The notes beneath the pieces were generated by a model. That model had not been told where the DNA came from. It saw only the letters and a list, made by a program, of their open reading frames with translations, and searched no databases. Below are positions 28,701-37,569 of a DNA stretch of 40,505 nucleotides, piece by piece. Origin of the DNA: Gemmatimonadetes bacterium 13_2_20CM_2_65_7 (lineage in GTDB: Bacteria > Gemmatimonadota > Gemmatimonadetes > Gemmatimonadales > GWC2-71-9); NCBI GenBank assembly GCA_001915025.1, contig MNDR01000042.1, positions 1-40,505 of the forward strand, given 5' to 3'. Within the stretch, counting starts at the first letter, position 1, and each line of letters starts with the position of its first letter. The position numbers and the translations under genes were made by a program.

Positions 28701-29099
28701 GGGACCGTGTCCAACGCATTGAACGGCAAAATTGTTGGTTCGGGTACATTTGACGTTCGCGTGCCGGCGCGGTACACGAACGACGGCGATCTCTCGCCCG
28801 GGAAGTCGCCCGGAATTCTAACGGTCGCCGGGGATCCAACCTTGTCGCCGACGAGCACGCTCACAATCGAGCTTGGTCAGAAGCCAACGGATCCATCTGA
28901 CCGGCTTGACGTAACGGGAAACGCGACGCTCGATGGCACGCTCGGGGTGAGTTCGCTGGCTGGAAGTTCCGCCGGCACCTTTACGGTCATGACCTTCAAG
29001 ACCAGCACGGGACAATTCGCACGGGTGTCTCCATTGCCCGCGAATTGCAATAGTCAGCCGATTTACACCCCGACGTCTGTTCAGATCGTCTGTTCATAA
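22771..29099 (+). CDS. Giant repeat-rich lipoprotein or surface protein (Ig-like N-terminus, ~7 beta-solenoid-type repeat units, DRLDVTG C-terminal domain), split by two frame changes near 23815-23825 and 28105-28115
   Basis: GTG at 22771 overlaps the previous TGA; lipobox LGLNC. Frame 1 up to WTNAAGGSWTTA (~23821), frame 2 LGGSSGTQTLTVPSHTLTLNGAG... to AGQQLSI (~28110), frame 3 STAGTLFTFNQSTVNGTGTLTNAS... GDLSPGKSPGILTVAGDPTLSPTSTLTIEL... to 29099. Confidence 0.75.
23960..28450 (+). repeat. Tandem protein-coding repeats, ~690-750 bp period, about 7 units (last one shortened)
   Basis: DNQG(T/Q)L(T/A)L(H/R)GY...LNG landmarks at about 24702, 25391, 26132, 26885, 27632 and 28226; spacings ~689, 741, 753, 747 and 594 bp. 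Confidence 0.85.
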
Positions 29100-29117
29100 G
29101 CATTCCAGGGGGGTGTC

Positions 29118-30629
29118 ATGAAGCGTTTTAGTTTGCTGCTGGTCGGCGCAGGAGTGCTGGTGGGATGTGGCGGCGGTGACGGAGGAGGTGGTGGTCCGCC
29201 CACGATTACGTCGGTCGTCGTTAGCGGCGATTCGACCGTCTTCTTGAACGGCACCCGCCAGCTGACCGCTACCGCGAAATCGGGGACCACGACCGTGACT
29301 AACGGCGTCACGTTCGAGTGGGTGTCCGCCGACACCACTCGCGCGGTCGTGTCGGCCAGCGGCCTCGTATCCGGTGTCCGGTTAGGCGCGACGGACATCA
29401 CGGCGCGCGCGGTGGTGAACGGGACACCGACATCCGTCACCAGCTCCGCGCACCCGGTCCGCGTACGCATCGCCGCTATCGTCGTGACGCCAGTGAGTCC
29501 TGCGGCGCTCAATTTCGTGGGTGACACGCAGCGCTTTGCCGGCGAGCCGCGCGACGCCCAGGGCGTGGCCGTTCCCGGACTCACGATCACCTGGTCCTCG
29601 ACGGACACGGCATTGGCGATTGCCGCAAGCGGCCTCGCGACGGCAGTGCGCCGTACGAACGCGGGTGGACGCAACGTGCGTGTACGCGCGACGACGGACG
29701 GCGTCACCGACTCGAGCGTCCAGATCCTCGTGCGCCAGATCCCCGTTGCCGTGCATCTGAACCCGAGCACCTTCCCGACACTCGCGTCGCTTGGTCAAAG
29801 CGTGAACGCGGCATGCGTGGTGCTCGACTCCGCGAACGACACCATCCCCAATCATTCGTGCGGCTGGTCCATCACCGGGACCGACAGCGGCGTCGTCACC
29901 TTCAGCACGAACAACGCCCCCGCGACGCGCATCACCGGGCGCAAGAATGGCGACGCCAACATCCAGGCCACGGCGTTTGCCAGCATTTTCGCGCCGAATT
30001 TCATTCAGGTCAGGCAGGCGGCCGCGCGCGTGGTGCTTCACCCCACGACGCTCGATACGTCACAAATCGTTGTGAACGACTCGATGCGGTTCATCGATTC
30101 AGTGTTCGATGCGAATGACTCGCTGCTGAGCGCGCCACCGGCGGCCATCGTCTGGTCGTCCACCACGTCTTCCGCCACCGTGGATGCCAACGGCCACGTG
30201 ACGGCCGGCTCCGGCGCGGGCGCGACTTTCATCGTGGCAACGAGCGGCACGTCGAAGGACAGCGCGCTGGTGGTCATCGTTCCGGCCGCCAACGCGAGGA
30301 CGTTGAGCGGAGACGTACAGCCGATTTTTAGCCTGAACTGCGCCAGTTGTCACGACGGCGTCGGCACGTCGTTACCAGGCGTGCAGGACTTAACGGCGGG
30401 TCACTCGTTCGCGAGCATCGTGAACCATGCTGCGATTCAATCTGCCCTCAAGCGAGTACTTCCTTCGGTTCCCGATTCGTCCTACCTGGTGCACAAGATC
30501 CAGGGAACGAATCTCTTACCGCCCGCGAGGGGTTCCGGAGCGCGCATGCCGCTGAACGGAAATCCACTGAGCCGCGGCCAGATCAACACGATCCGTAACT
30601 GGATTCTGCAGGGTGCGAAAAACAACTAA
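29118..30629 (+). CDS. Lipoprotein with bacterial Ig-like (BIG2-type) domains and C-terminal c-type heme motif
   Basis: Lipobox LVGCGGG; repeats of (V)VVTP...STDTALAIAASGLATAV type; C-terminal DVQPIFSLNCASCHDG (CXXCH) and SGARMPLNGNPLSRGQINTIRNWILQGA. Confidence 0.75.
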   Translation: MKRFSLLLVGAGVLVGCGGGDGGGGGPPTITSVVVSGDSTVFLNGTRQLTATAKSGTTTVTNGVTFEWVSADTTRAVVSASGLVSGVRLGATDITARAVVNGTPTSVTSSAHPVRVRIAAIVVTPVSPAALNFVGDTQRFAGEPRDAQGVAVPGLTITWSSTDTALAIAASGLATAVRRTNAGGRNVRVRATTDGVTDSSVQILVRQIPVAVHLNPSTFPTLASLGQSVNAACVVLDSANDTIPNHSCGWSITGTDSGVVTFSTNNAPATRITGRKNGDANIQATAFASIFAPNFIQVRQAAARVVLHPTTLDTSQIVVNDSMRFIDSVFDANDSLLSAPPAAIVWSSTTSSATVDANGHVTAGSGAGATFIVATSGTSKDSALVVIVPAANARTLSGDVQPIFSLNCASCHDGVGTSLPGVQDLTAGHSFASIVNHAAIQSALKRVLPSVPDSSYLVHKIQGTNLLPPARGSGARMPLNGNPLSRGQINTIRNWILQGAKNN

Positions 30630-32342
30630 GCGCGCTTGAGGTAGCGCCGGCCGCGGAGGAGATAGAGGAAAAGGAAAACCACCGTGAGGGCGCTGACGCC
30701 GTATTTCCACACCGCACTGGCGTCAGACGTCGACAATAAGCCCTCGATCGTGCCGGCGATCGCGAGCAATGTCACGACCGCGCCGAGCATGCGCGCGGCG
30801 ATCCGCCCCTCGAGGACGAGCGCGTCTTTGCGCGTGCGATCGCCGGGCGCAATCAGCGCCTTTGCCAAACGGAATCCCGCTCCAGCCGAAATAAATATCG
30901 CCGTCAGCTCGAGCACTCCGTGGCCAACGACGAATGTGACGAGATAGCTCAGCGCGTTGTAGTTCTTGAATAGCCCCAGGCCGAGCCCGAGCATCATCCC
31001 GTTGGCGAAGAGCAGCCAGGCTGTGAGCAGCCCACCCGTCATCCCACCGACGAACACGCCGAACGAGACTTGGATGTTGTTGGTGATGATGGCGGCCGCG
31101 ATAACAGGTCGCTCTTCCCCCGGTGCTTCGGCATAGCCGCGTCCCTCCGCCGTTCGCTCCGCAGCCTGTTCGGCACGCCTGACCATGACGGGCGGCACGA
31201 TTTCTTCGGCGAGCGACGGCCGCTCCCGAATCATGACGTAGCCCACAGTGGCGGGAATCGTGAACAGCAGAAACGCGAGCAAGACGTATTGCCACGACGC
31301 GACGACGGCCGCCGGGAAGTCGTACAGGATGTAGTGTAGCAACGGGGTGTGCTCTCTGCCGCGCGCGCGATACAGCGCGTTGTGTCCCGCGCTGACCACG
31401 CGCTCGAGATAATCGATGACGCGCGGATCGACCTGATAGGTCCGAGCACGGGCCAGATCCGCTGCCACTTCGCGGTATTGCGCCGCGAACGCGGGAATCT
31501 CGCCGGCGGACAATGCGCCGACCCCGGAGCGCTCCATGCGGAGCGCGGTTTCACGGAACGACTCCCAGCCGCTTCGTTTCTTCTCGACGAATCGCTCCGC
31601 GGGCACACTCATGCGACCGGCGGCACCGGCCTGTGGTCGGGCCGCAAAACGGCTCCGCCGCTTACGCTGCTCCTCCGCGAACACCGTGACGAGATACGCC
31701 TCCGGGTCCGCGTTGCGGCGCGGAATCCGGCCCTCGAATCGCCGCACGAAATCAGCGGTAATGCGAACCTGCACTTCGGGCGCCAGCTCGTTCAGCCGTC
31801 CCAGGAACCGGTCCAGCAGTCTGAACTCCTGCTCCGAGAGCTGGGGCGGCCCTGTCTCGAGTGGCTCGTCAGCCGGTTGCGTCGCTGCTCCAGTCTGCAG
31901 AGCCGCCCCCCCCCCCAACGTCCAATCCGTTGGCCGATCACGAACGACGATCGTCCCCGCCGCTATGTCGCCCGGCCGCTTGTTGCTTCGGTGGAGGAAG
32001 ATCGTCAGCAGCGCAGGAAGGAGCGGCGGCCAACGCCTGCTTGCCGGGGGTGCGGCCGCCGTTCAGCGCCTCGAACAGCGTGAAGTAGCCCCACACCAGG
32101 AAGAAGACCAGCAGCAGCATGAGCGCGGCCAGCCAGCCGCGCGCCGTTTTTCCTGTCTGCCCGACGACTGCGTCAAAAACCAACGCGAGCATGAGCAAGG
32201 CGAGCAACATGAAGAGAAGATCGAGCAACGCCGCCGCTAGGCGGGAGCCGATGCCGGCCAATTCAAAGTGGACGTCGACGTGCTCCGGCGTTTCGACGCC
32301 GTGGCGTTGCCGGAGATCGAGGTCTCGCGCGGAAGGCTGCAC
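30626..32342 (-). CDS. RDD-domain / SpoIIM-like membrane protein, apparently one fused gene broken by an internal deletion and frameshift near 32020-32035
   Basis: MQPSARDLDLRQRHGVETPEHVDVHFELAGIGSRLAAALLDLLFMLL...FFLVWGYFTLFEALNGGRTPGKQAL in one frame; LLTIFLHRSNKRPGDIAAGTIVVRDRPTDWTLGGG...PPQLSEQEFRLLDRFLGRLNELAPEVQ... (SpoIIM part) continuous in another frame. Confidence 0.75.
31906..31916. repeat. 11-nt poly-C run (poly-G on coding strand) at the RDD/SpoIIM linker
   Basis: Counted directly; encodes the GGG just after the TTG used as start in the ORF track. Confidence 0.9.
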
Positions 32343-32354
32343 GTCCTCATCTTA

Positions 32355-32379
32355 CCCTGCGACCGTCACTCGCGCAGGG
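32355..32379. promoter_or_regulatory. Small inverted repeat in the divergent intergenic region
   Basis: CCCTGCG (32355-32361) N11 CGCAGGG (32373-32379) between divergent genes starting at 32342(-) and ~32424(+). Confidence 0.35.
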
Positions 32380-32423
32380 AGCCGACTATTCCGGAGAATC
32401 TGAGCACCTCGAATCTGAGACCG

Positions 32424-33284
32424 ATGCAGCTCGGCGAGATCCTCGACGGCAGCTTCAACATCTTTCGCCGCCACTTCGGCCTCTTCATGCGCCTCAGCAT
32501 CCTGCTCGTCTGGTTGCCGACCGCGCTGGGGATTTACATCCAGCTCCGTTTCAGCGGCAACCCGCAGGCGATGCTCGCCTTTTTCGAGGAGCACGCGGCG
32601 AGCGTGGTGTTATGGGGACTCGTGATGCTGGTGGTGTTTACGACGGCCGGCCTGCTACTCCGGACCGGGACGATTCGCATCATCTCCGACTCGTATCTCG
32701 GACAAGAGCCGACGTTGGGATCGGCGCTCCGCTTGGGCGCTTCGAAGATCATCCCGCTCCTGCTCGTGACGCTCAGCAAGAGCCTGCTGCTCGTGTTGCT
32801 TATGTTCTTCGGAGTGTTGGTCGTTCTCTTGCTCGGCGTCTCCTCCAAGATCATCGGAGGCGTTGGCGCGCTATTCGCGTTCGCCGCCGGTTGTGCGCTC
32901 TTCTGGTTCGTCCCCTATGTCGCCACCGCGTACGGCGTGACGACTCCGGTGGTCGTGCTGGAAGACCTGTCCAGCTCGTTCGACGCGTTCGGCCGCTCGT
33001 GGGACCTGACTCGCGGCGCGCGCGGCAAGCTCTTCGCAACCGTCGCGGTCACGTTGCTCATCTCCCAATTTCTGCCGGGAATCGTGGTGAGCGGCATGAG
33101 CACCGCGGTGGGTCTGACCGCCGGCTCGAACTGGCAGCCGTTCTTTGCCGTGCTCGGCTCGCTTCTGGGAATCGTGCTCGCGCCGATTCTGCCCTGCGCG
33201 CTCACGCTCGCGTACTATGACCTGCGCGTGCGGCGAGAAGCCTTCGACATCCAGATTCTGAGCGAGCAGCTGGGCGCACGCTGA
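32424..33284 (+). CDS. Multi-pass integral membrane protein (GPDPase membrane-domain-like)
   Basis: MQLGEILDGSFNIFRRHFGLFMRLSILLVWLPTALGIYIQ...; many TM helices; ORF open further upstream so start uncertain. Confidence 0.7.
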   Translation: MQLGEILDGSFNIFRRHFGLFMRLSILLVWLPTALGIYIQLRFSGNPQAMLAFFEEHAASVVLWGLVMLVVFTTAGLLLRTGTIRIISDSYLGQEPTLGSALRLGASKIIPLLLVTLSKSLLLVLLMFFGVLVVLLLGVSSKIIGGVGALFAFAAGCALFWFVPYVATAYGVTTPVVVLEDLSSSFDAFGRSWDLTRGARGKLFATVAVTLLISQFLPGIVVSGMSTAVGLTAGSNWQPFFAVLGSLLGIVLAPILPCALTLAYYDLRVRREAFDIQILSEQLGAR

Positions 33285-33331
33285 TTTTCCAAACTCCTCT
33301 GCCTGCAGTTCCGCCAGCGCCTCCCCCAGCA

Positions 33332-33937
33332 GTGGATTCGCTGCGACGCGTGGTGGGCCAGGTGTTCTCGCGTCCCGAATTCCAGTGGGTGGAACGTCAT
33401 CGCGTGCTCAGCTGGCTGCTCCAGCAGTGGGACAAGTTTCGAGACTGGCTCAACCGCCTCGCGGAGCAGCATCCCACCGGTTACAACATCGGCCTCGGCC
33501 TCCTGGTGATCGTGCTCGTCGTGCTCGTAGTGCACATCGGATACGTCGTCTGGCGGATCGTTCGGCCTGGCGCGCGCACTGGAGCACGGGCGACCACGGC
33601 GCGGCCGGGAATCATCGTCAATGCCGCCTGGCACGTCGCGCGCGCGGAGGAGCTGGCGCGGGCCGGACATTATGCCGAAGCACTCGCGCACCGGTTCCTC
33701 GCGGCCGTCCTCGAGCTGGACCGCATCGGGGCACTCCGCTTCCACGCCTCCAAGACTCCAGCTGAATACGTCGGCGAAGCGAGGCTCGACGAATTGGGTC
33801 GCGCTTCGCTCGCACGCCTGGTCACGCAGCTCTACCGTCATCTCTTCGGCGCGGTGCCGTGCGACGAGCGAGAGTATCAATCCTTCGGCATCGCCGCCCA
33901 GGAGCTGGCGACACGGCAGCATGTCCTACCGGCTTGA
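33332..33937 (+). CDS. DUF4129-like membrane protein
   Basis: Single TM, then HVARAEELARAGHYAEALAHRFLAAVLELDRIGALRFHASKTPAEYVGE; position in a MoxR/DUF58 cluster. Start codon uncertain. Confidence 0.7.
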   Translation: MDSLRRVVGQVFSRPEFQWVERHRVLSWLLQQWDKFRDWLNRLAEQHPTGYNIGLGLLVIVLVVLVVHIGYVVWRIVRPGARTGARATTARPGIIVNAAWHVARAEELARAGHYAEALAHRFLAAVLELDRIGALRFHASKTPAEYVGEARLDELGRASLARLVTQLYRHLFGAVPCDEREYQSFGIAAQELATRQHVLPA

Positions 33938-35201
33938 AGTCGGGCTGACGCTGCTCCTGGCCAGCGCCATCGGAGTCGCGATTTGGGCCGCGAACCGCGC
34001 ACCCCGGACACCGCAGTTCGACCTGCGCCCCTCGACCTACCTCAGTGGGCCCGACGGCAGCAAAGGTCTGTATGAAGTGCTCCGCAGTCTCGGTCGGGTG
34101 ACGGAGCGTCGCCGGACGCCGCTCTTCACCTTGGCCGAGGAGCGCGCCCCCCCCCATCGTCCCGCGATCCTCGTGCTCCTGAACCCCGCCATCGGATTGC
34201 AGGACGCGGAGCTGCAGCAGGTCGTGCGATTCGTGCGCGGCGGCGGCGCGGTGTTGGCGACAGGATGGGGCGGCGGTGTCACACGCTGTGCCGGTTGGCG
34301 TACGCAGCACGCGTTGCCCTCCCCTCGCGAGGACAGCATCGCGGTTCGGTTACCGAAGTCCGGGGAGCGCTTATGGCTGCCGCGGGCAGAGCGGGTGCTG
34401 ACACGGATCATTGCCGAGGACACGGCGGCGACCGCGCTTCAGGGACTGGTAAAAGGTGAAGCGGGATCGGAAACCGGGATCTGTGGAGCGCTGGTCCCGT
34501 TCCAGCAGGACACCGTCATCGCCGCCGTGAATCACCGGCCTGTGATCTTGCGGCTGTCCTACCGCGGCGGTGGGACCATCACACTCGTCGCGGATCCAGG
34601 ATGGTTCACGAATCGCGTCTGGCGGAGCACCGACGTACCCATTGTTGCCTTGCCGTTGCTAACGCCGCGTCCGGAGAGACCGGGCAGAGTTGCCTGGGAC
34701 GAATATCATCAGGGGTTCAGTGATAAGAGCGCGACGTCGCTGGCGGCTCACACGTGGAGTTGGTTACGCAGCTCGCCCACCGGATGGGCGGTCCTGCAGC
34801 TCGTCGCGGTGGGATTGATCTGGTTGGCGCTCGCCGCGGTACGGTTTGGTCCGGCCCGTTCCGTGATCGAGCGGCGCCGTCGCTCGCCGCTCGAGCATCT
34901 CGAAGCGCTGGGCGCCGGTCTCGAGAGCGCGGACGATGCGGACACAGCGGTCCGGCGCCTCGCGCTCGGACTGCGGCGCCGCTTGGGACGCGGCGTCCAG
35001 TCGAACGACGAGAACGTGGTGCCGTGGCTCGAAAGTCTGGAGCTCGCGACGCGAGGCCCCAAAGGACGGGCGGCGGTTCGCCGGCTTCGCAATTTCTTGA
35101 CGGTACGGGATCGCGACCCCGCTCGCGTCCTGCATGCTGCCCAAGCCGTGGAGGACGTGTGGGAGGAGCTGCGCCCGCGCACGACGCGCAACGCATCGTA
35201 G
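33921..35201 (+). CDS. DUF4350-like membrane protein
   Basis: ATG 33921: MSYRLEVGLTLLLASAIGVAIWAANRAPRTPQFDLRPSTYLSGPDGSKGLYEVLRSLG; DEYHQGF motif followed by TM. Confidence 0.75.
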   Translation: MSYRLEVGLTLLLASAIGVAIWAANRAPRTPQFDLRPSTYLSGPDGSKGLYEVLRSLGRVTERRRTPLFTLAEERAPPHRPAILVLLNPAIGLQDAELQQVVRFVRGGGAVLATGWGGGVTRCAGWRTQHALPSPREDSIAVRLPKSGERLWLPRAERVLTRIIAEDTAATALQGLVKGEAGSETGICGALVPFQQDTVIAAVNHRPVILRLSYRGGGTITLVADPGWFTNRVWRSTDVPIVALPLLTPRPERPGRVAWDEYHQGFSDKSATSLAAHTWSWLRSSPTGWAVLQLVAVGLIWLALAAVRFGPARSVIERRRRSPLEHLEALGAGLESADDADTAVRRLALGLRRRLGRGVQSNDENVVPWLESLELATRGPKGRAAVRRLRNFLTVRDRDPARVLHAAQAVEDVWEELRPRTTRNAS

Positions 35202-36115
35202 CAGCCCTGCGCCAGGTGGTGCTGGGACAAGAGGCCGCAACCCGCGAAGTGCTGGTCTGCCTGCTGGCACGCGGGCACATCCTGCTCGAAGGCGTGCCGG
35301 GCACCGCGAAGACGCTGCTCGTGCGCACGCTCGCGCTCGCGCTCGACGTGCGGTTCGTGCGCATCCAGTTCACGCCGGATCTGATGCCCGCCGACATCAC
35401 GGGCATCACGCTGCTAACCGGCACGCACGAATTCTCGTTCCGGCCGGGACCGGTCTTCGCCGACCTGATCCTCGCCGACGAGATCAACCGGGCGCCCGCG
35501 AAAACCCAGGCAGCGCTGCTCGAGGCGATGCAGGAGCGCACGGTGACGGTGGACGGCCAAAGTCACCCGCTCTCCACCACGTTCACGGTGTTCGCCACGC
35601 AAAATCCCATCGAGTTCGAGGGCACCTATCCGTTGCCCGAAGCCGAGCTAGACCGTTTCATGGCGAAGGTGCTCATCGGTTATCCTGCCGCTGCGGTAGA
35701 GCAGGGAATCCTCACTCGCTATGTCGAGGGCTTCGAGGCCGATCGCACGGACACGTACGGCGTCGCTCCGGTCGTCAGCGCCGATGGGCTGGAGCGGTTG
35801 CGCCAGGCCGTGGATACCGTGCGCGTAGAGCCGCTGATCACGGCCTACATCACCGCCATCGTTCGCGCGACGCGCGAAGCCGCGTCGCTCACACTCGGCG
35901 CGAGCCCGCGGGCCGGCGTGGCGCTGTTTAAGGCGGCGCGCGCCGCGGCACTGCTCGAGGGCCGGGACTTCGTCATTCCCGATGACGTGAAGCTGCTCGC
36001 CCCATCCGTGCTGCGACACCGCGTCAACGTCGCGCCGGAGCTCGAGCTCGAGGGCGTGACCGCGGATCAGGCGCTCAAGGCCATTCTCGATCGCATTGAG
36101 GCTCCCACCGCTTGA
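35159..36115 (+). CDS. MoxR-family AAA+ ATPase
   Basis: IVAALRQVVLGQEAATREVLVCLLARGHILLEGVPGTAKTLLVRTLA, FADLILADEINRAPAKTQAALLEAMQE, FATQNPIEFEGTYPLPEAELDRFM. Confidence 0.93.
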   Translation: MGGAAPAHDAQRIVAALRQVVLGQEAATREVLVCLLARGHILLEGVPGTAKTLLVRTLALALDVRFVRIQFTPDLMPADITGITLLTGTHEFSFRPGPVFADLILADEINRAPAKTQAALLEAMQERTVTVDGQSHPLSTTFTVFATQNPIEFEGTYPLPEAELDRFMAKVLIGYPAAAVEQGILTRYVEGFEADRTDTYGVAPVVSADGLERLRQAVDTVRVEPLITAYITAIVRATREAASLTLGASPRAGVALFKAARAAALLEGRDFVIPDDVKLLAPSVLRHRVNVAPELELEGVTADQALKAILDRIEAPTA

Positions 36116-37503
36116 GTTTCGTCACGCTGGTAGCCGTCAGCGCGGTCATCGCCGGCTTTGTTGCACTCTGGTATCTGCTGGGCAGCCGCGCCGGCATTCT
36201 GTGGACGTCGCGGGCGCTCCTCGTCGGCGCGGTGCTCTCGCTGCTGGGCGTGCTCGGGCACTGGTTCCCGTCGGCGCTCGACATCATGCTCCTTGCCGAT
36301 CTCGCGCTTGTCATCTTGATGTGGATCGACGCCGGGCTGGCGCGTCCGGTGACCGTCGCACGCGAACCGCTGCCGGCGCTGTCCGTGGGTCACACCGGCG
36401 CAGTCACCTATCGCTGGACGAACGACTCGCGCCGGCCGGTGCGACTGCGAGTCAGGGAAGTGCGTCCCACGATTCTCGGTGGCATTCAAGCTTCCCGCGC
36501 GGTGACCGTCGCCGCTCGATCTACCAGACGCGAAGACGTGCCTGTCGTACCAGTGCGCCGCGGACGGGAAAGCAGCGGAGAAGGCGGATTCGTGATCGAC
36601 AGCGCGGGTCCGCTAGGACTCGGCCGCCGTCGAGTGAGAATCGCACTGCCGTGGGAGGTCGTGGTGTATCCGCCGCTCGTTTCCATGCGTCTGCGAGCTT
36701 CCGTAGCTGAGGCGCTGCGCCGCGAGGCGGGAATGCGGCCGATTCGTCAGCTCGGCGAGGGACGCTTGTTCGAGTCGCTGCGCGAGTGGGTGCCGGGCGA
36801 TGATCTGCGGCACATCGATTGGAAGGCGACGGCCCGACGCAATAAGGTCATCACGCGTCAGTACGAGGCCGAACGTCGCCAGCAGGTGTTGTTGATGCTG
36901 GATACGGGCCGGCTGATGACGGCGCAGATCGCGTCAGGTGTTTCGCGGCTCGACTTGGCGGTGCAGGCAGCGCTGGAGCTCGCGTACGCGGCGGCCCAGC
37001 ACGACGACAACGTCGGCATCATGGCGTTCGCCGACGGCGTGCAGCATTTCGTCGCGCCGCAGCGCGGCCGCACCGGCGTGCGCCGCGTGCTCGACGTGCT
37101 CGCGGTGCTGGAGCCGAAGTTGGTCGAGCCCGATTATCCCGGTGCCTTTCGGTATCTCGCGGCGCGGAACCGCAAGCGCGCGCTGACGGTGCTGTTCACC
37201 GACGTGATCGACCGCTTCGCATCGGATGCGCTGGTTGCGAACGTCGCGACGTTACGGCCGCGCCATCTGCCGCTGGCGGTGACGCTGCGCAATGCTGAGC
37301 TGGACGCCGTGGCGATGCTGCGACCCGAGACGACGCGCGATGCATTTCGCAAGGCGGCCGCGGAGGAGCTGCTGCACGCGCGCGAGGAGGCGCTCGGCCA
37401 CATGCGCCGGGCGAGGGTGCTGGTGATCGATGTCACACCGGAGCGCGCCGCCCAAGCCGTGGTCGCGAAGTATCTCGATCTGAAGCGGCGCGGCACGCTC
37501 TGA
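36112..37503 (+). CDS. DUF58 domain-containing (VWA-like) protein
   Basis: GEGRLFESLREWVPGDDLRHIDWKATARRNKVITRQYEAERRQQVLLMLDTGRLM is a DUF58 signature; N-terminal TM. Confidence 0.92.
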   Translation: MSFVTLVAVSAVIAGFVALWYLLGSRAGILWTSRALLVGAVLSLLGVLGHWFPSALDIMLLADLALVILMWIDAGLARPVTVAREPLPALSVGHTGAVTYRWTNDSRRPVRLRVREVRPTILGGIQASRAVTVAARSTRREDVPVVPVRRGRESSGEGGFVIDSAGPLGLGRRRVRIALPWEVVVYPPLVSMRLRASVAEALRREAGMRPIRQLGEGRLFESLREWVPGDDLRHIDWKATARRNKVITRQYEAERRQQVLLMLDTGRLMTAQIASGVSRLDLAVQAALELAYAAAQHDDNVGIMAFADGVQHFVAPQRGRTGVRRVLDVLAVLEPKLVEPDYPGAFRYLAARNRKRALTVLFTDVIDRFASDALVANVATLRPRHLPLAVTLRNAELDAVAMLRPETTRDAFRKAAAEELLHAREEALGHMRRARVLVIDVTPERAAQAVVAKYLDLKRRGTL

Positions 37504-37569
37504 ATCACTGTCTGGCCGCGGCACCCGCCGTATAGTATGTTCGGACCCCAAGCTCACGGATTGGACTGG

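Noticed and set aside
24275-28864. Minus-strand ORFs across the repeat array (e.g. 24275..24715, 26927..27385, 28062..28691)
   Set aside because: They recur because the sense repeats recur; sequences are mutually similar shadows with no independent support.
22771-29099. Classical autotransporter (type V secretion)
   Set aside because: No C-terminal beta-barrel translocator is seen; the end looks like a soluble DRLDVTG...GTF-type domain, and the N-terminus has a lipobox.
34147-34155. 9-nt poly-C as another possible phase-variable tract
   Set aside because: Frame is maintained across it in the DUF4350-like gene (EERAPPHRPAIL) and such short runs are expected at this GC content. The same applies to the 9-G run at 528-536.
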